Source: Campylobacteraceae bacterium (GTDB lineage: Bacteria; Campylobacterota; Campylobacteria; Campylobacterales; Sulfurovaceae). From it: DNA of 10,106 nucleotides. Position numbers and translations under genes: made by a program. Of the stretch, positions 8,466 through 10,106 are shown piece by piece; position 1 is the stretch's first letter; each line of letters begins with the position of its first letter. Below the pieces are notes generated by a model. That model was not told where the DNA came from and did not search any database. It was given only the letters and a program-made list of their open reading frames with translations. The stretch covers positions 1-10,106 of the forward strand of contig JALSQJ010000151.1 in NCBI GenBank assembly GCA_026985495.1, written 5' to 3'.

Positions 8466-8960
8466 ATGAAAATAGTAGTAATACAAGGTCCAAACCTTAA
8501 TATGTTAGGAATGAGAGAGCAAAATATTTATGGACCAATGAAATTAGAAGATATTCACGCACAGATGAGAGATGTTGCAGAACAGAACAATACAGAGATA
8601 GAGTTTTTTCAAAGTAATTTAGAGGGTGAAATTGTAGATAGACTCCAAGAGTGTTTAGGTGATGCTGATGGAATTATTATTAATCCTGCTGCTTATACAC
8701 ATACATCTATTGCTATTCGTGATGCAATTTCTGCTATTCAAATACCTACTGTAGAGGTTCATCTCTCAAATATTCATCAACGAGAAGAGTTTAGACATAA
8801 ATCTTTAACAGCTCCTGTATGTGCTGGTCAAATTCTTGGTTTTGGACCATTTGGTTACCACTTGGCAATGATATCTATTTTACAAATTACCAATGAGATT
8901 AAAGCGATGAAAGAGGCTCAACAAGCACAACAGGCTCAAGCAGCTCTACAAGCAAACTAA
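8466..8960 (+). CDS. aroQ: Type II 3-dehydroquinate dehydratase
   Basis: Third step of the shikimate pathway: reversible dehydration of 3-dehydroquinate to 3-dehydroshikimate, by the cytoplasmic, typically dodecameric type II enzyme. It has 164 residues; the family usually has about 140-170. The active-site elements are visible: [11 protein letters not shown] with Asn10 and Arg17 on the flexible lid, the catalytic base Tyr22 in IYG, Asn73 and His79 in [10 protein letters not shown], the general acid His99 in [17 protein letters not shown], and Arg110. [16 protein letters not shown] (119-134) is the usual C-terminal motif. After residue about 149 there is a Gln/Ala-rich tail ([14 protein letters not shown]) beyond the catalytic fold. 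The ATG at 8466 leaves the conserved [11 protein letters not shown] strand at the N-terminus, as expected. An intrinsic terminator follows. The aroQ-peptidase-folK order matches H. pylori. Confidence 0.97.
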   Translation: MKIVVIQGPNLNMLGMREQNIYGPMKLEDIHAQMRDVAEQNNTEIEFFQSNLEGEIVDRLQECLGDADGIIINPAAYTHTSIAIRDAISAIQIPTVEVHLSNIHQREEFRHKSLTAPVCAGQILGFGPFGYHLAMISILQITNEIKAMKEAQQAQQAQAALQAN

Positions 8961-8985
8961 AATAATTTAAGAACTCATCTTAAAT

Positions 8986-9010
8986 AAGCACCTTTCAAAG
9001 GTGCTTTTAT
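8986..9010 (+). terminator. Intrinsic terminator after aroQ
   Basis: AAGCACCTT and AAGGTGCTT form a perfect 9-base-pair stem (8986-8994 and 8998-9006) around a TCA loop, with T's running to 9008, then AT. The stem starts 26 bases after the aroQ stop. A's flank the left side (AAATAAGC), so it could work weakly on the minus strand, though no minus-strand gene converges here. It separates aroQ from the peptidase gene. Confidence 0.88.
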
Positions 9011-9046
9011 CCCCCTTTCAAAAAACTATTTTAAAGGTTAGAATTT

Positions 9047-10066
9047 ATGAACTATATCGTTAAAGATGAAAATGCAATATACTATGAGTGTGGCTATAGC
9101 TCTGATAATGCACTATTTTTAAAATTGGGTTCAGACTCATTTTTTATTACCGACTCACGTTATAAAATAGAGGCAGAAGAGTTTGTAAAAGGTGCAATGG
9201 TTCTTATAGAGAGTAACTTGTTGACAAAAGCTAATGAGCTTATTAAAAAATCAAAAGTAAAAAAGATACACTATGACCCAAAAGAGTGGAGACTTTTTCA
9301 TTTTGAGAAGTTAGGTAAAAATTTGAAGTGTAAGTTTAAAGCTTTACCTGATTTTTCACATAAAAAACGAATTATAAAGAGTTCTGAAGAGCTTTTACTT
9401 CTGAAAAAAGCCGCGACATTGGGGGCAAAAGCATTTGATGAGTTTGCAAATATGATAAAAAAACATGGTTTTAAAAAAGATGAAAAGATGTTGACCTTTA
9501 TGGCAAAAGCAATGCTCTCTAGTAGGGGAGAGTTTGAACTCTCTTTTGACCCTATTGTGGCTATTAATGGCAATGCTGCAAAACCTCATGCCCTACCTAC
9601 TGATACAAAGTTGCATAAAAAAGATCTACTTTTAGTTGATGCTGGAGTGAAATATAAACGATACTGCTCTGACCGTACGCGAACTGTAAGTGCTAAAAAG
9701 GGATTTGAGTTTGATTATGAGCAGAAGTTTAAAAGTAAGAAGATTCAAAAAGCATACGATTTAGTTTTAAAGGCACACGATAATGCCATTGCTAAAGCAT
9801 CTTCTGGAATGAAAGCAAAAGAGATAGATGCCTTAACGCGTAATGTAATTGAAAAGGGTGGAATGGGTCAATATTATGTTCACTCTACAGGTCATGGTGT
9901 TGGATTAGATATTCATGAGATGCCCTATATAGCCTCTAAGTCAGATACCATTGTAGAAGATGGTATGGTTTATACTATTGAACCTGGTATCTATATTCCT
10001 GGAGAGTTTGGTATTCGGATTGAAGATATGGTGGCTATGGTTGATGGTCGAGTTGTGGTGTTATAG
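9047..10066 (+). CDS. pepQ: M24 family metallopeptidase (Xaa-Pro peptidase / proline dipeptidase-like)
   Basis: Cytoplasmic pita-bread-fold peptidase that acts on peptide bonds next to proline. Residues 1 to about 110 form a reduced creatinase-type N-terminal domain, and the catalytic domain starts near KSSEELLLLKKAA (111-123). All five metal ligands are present: Asp198 (LLLVDAG), Asp209 (CSDRTRT), His283 (STGHGVGLDIHE), Glu312 (TIEPGIY) and Glu326 (IRIEDM). The conserved His181 (AAKPHALP) and His290 are also seen. A lysine-rich stretch, KKGFEFDYEQKFKSKK (217-232), follows the second ligand and is longer than I expect from M24 enzymes outside Campylobacterota. The length of 339 is slightly below typical (about 350-360). 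AAAGG at 9033-9037 sits 9 bases before the ATG. The nearest promoter-like sequence after the terminator (TATTTT, 9027-9032) is weak. Aminopeptidase P versus prolidase specificity cannot be decided from sequence; the symbol follows the H. pylori homologue HP1037. Confidence 0.92.
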   Translation: MNYIVKDENAIYYECGYSSDNALFLKLGSDSFFITDSRYKIEAEEFVKGAMVLIESNLLTKANELIKKSKVKKIHYDPKEWRLFHFEKLGKNLKCKFKALPDFSHKKRIIKSSEELLLLKKAATLGAKAFDEFANMIKKHGFKKDEKMLTFMAKAMLSSRGEFELSFDPIVAINGNAAKPHALPTDTKLHKKDLLLVDAGVKYKRYCSDRTRTVSAKKGFEFDYEQKFKSKKIQKAYDLVLKAHDNAIAKASSGMKAKEIDALTRNVIEKGGMGQYYVHSTGHGVGLDIHEMPYIASKSDTIVEDGMVYTIEPGIYIPGEFGIRIEDMVAMVDGRVVVL

Positions 10067-10073
10067 TTTTAAG

Positions 10074-10106
10074 ATGAAAAAAAAATTAGATAAAGATAAC
10101 ACTCTA
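10074..10106 (+). CDS. Start of a downstream gene, probably folK (partial, 11 codons)
   Basis: An ATG at 10074 lies 7 bases after the peptidase stop and opens a frame (MKKKLDKDNTL) that runs off the window. There is no strong ribosome binding site (TTTTAAG at most), so coupled translation with the peptidase gene is likely. In H. pylori the gene after aroQ and pepQ is folK (dihydropterin pyrophosphokinase of folate synthesis), followed by flhF, which makes folK the best guess. Eleven residues cannot confirm it. Confidence 0.5.
   Translation, partial: MKKKLDKDNTL

Noticed and set aside
9039..9044. TAGAAT just before the peptidase ATG as a -10 box giving a leaderless transcript
   Set aside because: It is only 2 bases from the ATG and a good Shine-Dalgarno (AAAGG, 9033-9037) lies upstream, which would be useless in a leaderless message.
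9298..9589. Two overlapping minus-strand frames inside the peptidase gene
   Set aside because: Shadows of conserved M24 sequence; no ribosome binding site, promoter or domain supports them.

Overview
The window is AT-rich, tightly packed and entirely plus-strand. It reads as a core chromosomal segment of a Campylobacterota (epsilonproteobacterial) genome, probably a free-living Sulfurimonas/Sulfurovum-like organism rather than Helicobacter or Campylobacter. The basis is the protein character (AcnB-type aconitase, a CarB carrying the [11 protein letters not shown] variant of its first glycine-rich loop, a very short YrdC-like protein right after carB) and the order aroQ - M24 peptidase - probable folK, which is recalled from Helicobacter pylori (HP1038-HP1037-HP1036). 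Genus-level placement is inference.

Layout: (1) 1-2270, the 3' nine-tenths of acnB (TCA cycle aconitase), cut by the window edge. A strong RNA hairpin with G-U pairs spans its stop codon. (2) 2390-3508, a polytopic membrane protein with a DUF4153-like C-terminal half, preceded by its own extended -10 promoter and an overlapping inverted repeat. (3) 3590-6850, full-length carB, with a TATAAT box just upstream. (4) 6871-7299, a compact 142-residue Sua5/YciO/YrdC-family protein. (5) 7299-8420, nagA, overlapping the previous gene by one base (TAATG). (6) 8466-8960, aroQ, with a likely extended -10 promoter in front and an intrinsic terminator behind. (7) 9047-10066, an M24 metallopeptidase (pepQ-like). 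(8) From 10074, the first 11 codons of another gene, probably folK by synteny.

The genes cover central carbon metabolism (aconitase), nitrogen entry into arginine and pyrimidines (carbamoyl phosphate), amino-sugar metabolism (GlcNAc-6-P deacetylation), the shikimate pathway (dehydroquinate dehydratase) and peptide turnover. Likely transcription units are acnB; the membrane protein, perhaps reading into carB; carB-yrdC-nagA with possible read-through into aroQ; aroQ alone to the terminator; and pepQ-folK onward. No gene-free stretch exceeds about 120 bases. I see no tRNA, rRNA, insertion sequence, CRISPR array or phage remnant.

This is an ordinary housekeeping region and I see no new multi-gene system. 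The observations most worth a second look are the hairpin across the acnB stop codon, the minimal YrdC-like protein beside carB, the unstudied membrane protein with its promoter-overlapping inverted repeat, and a possible structure that hides the carB ribosome binding site only in read-through transcripts.
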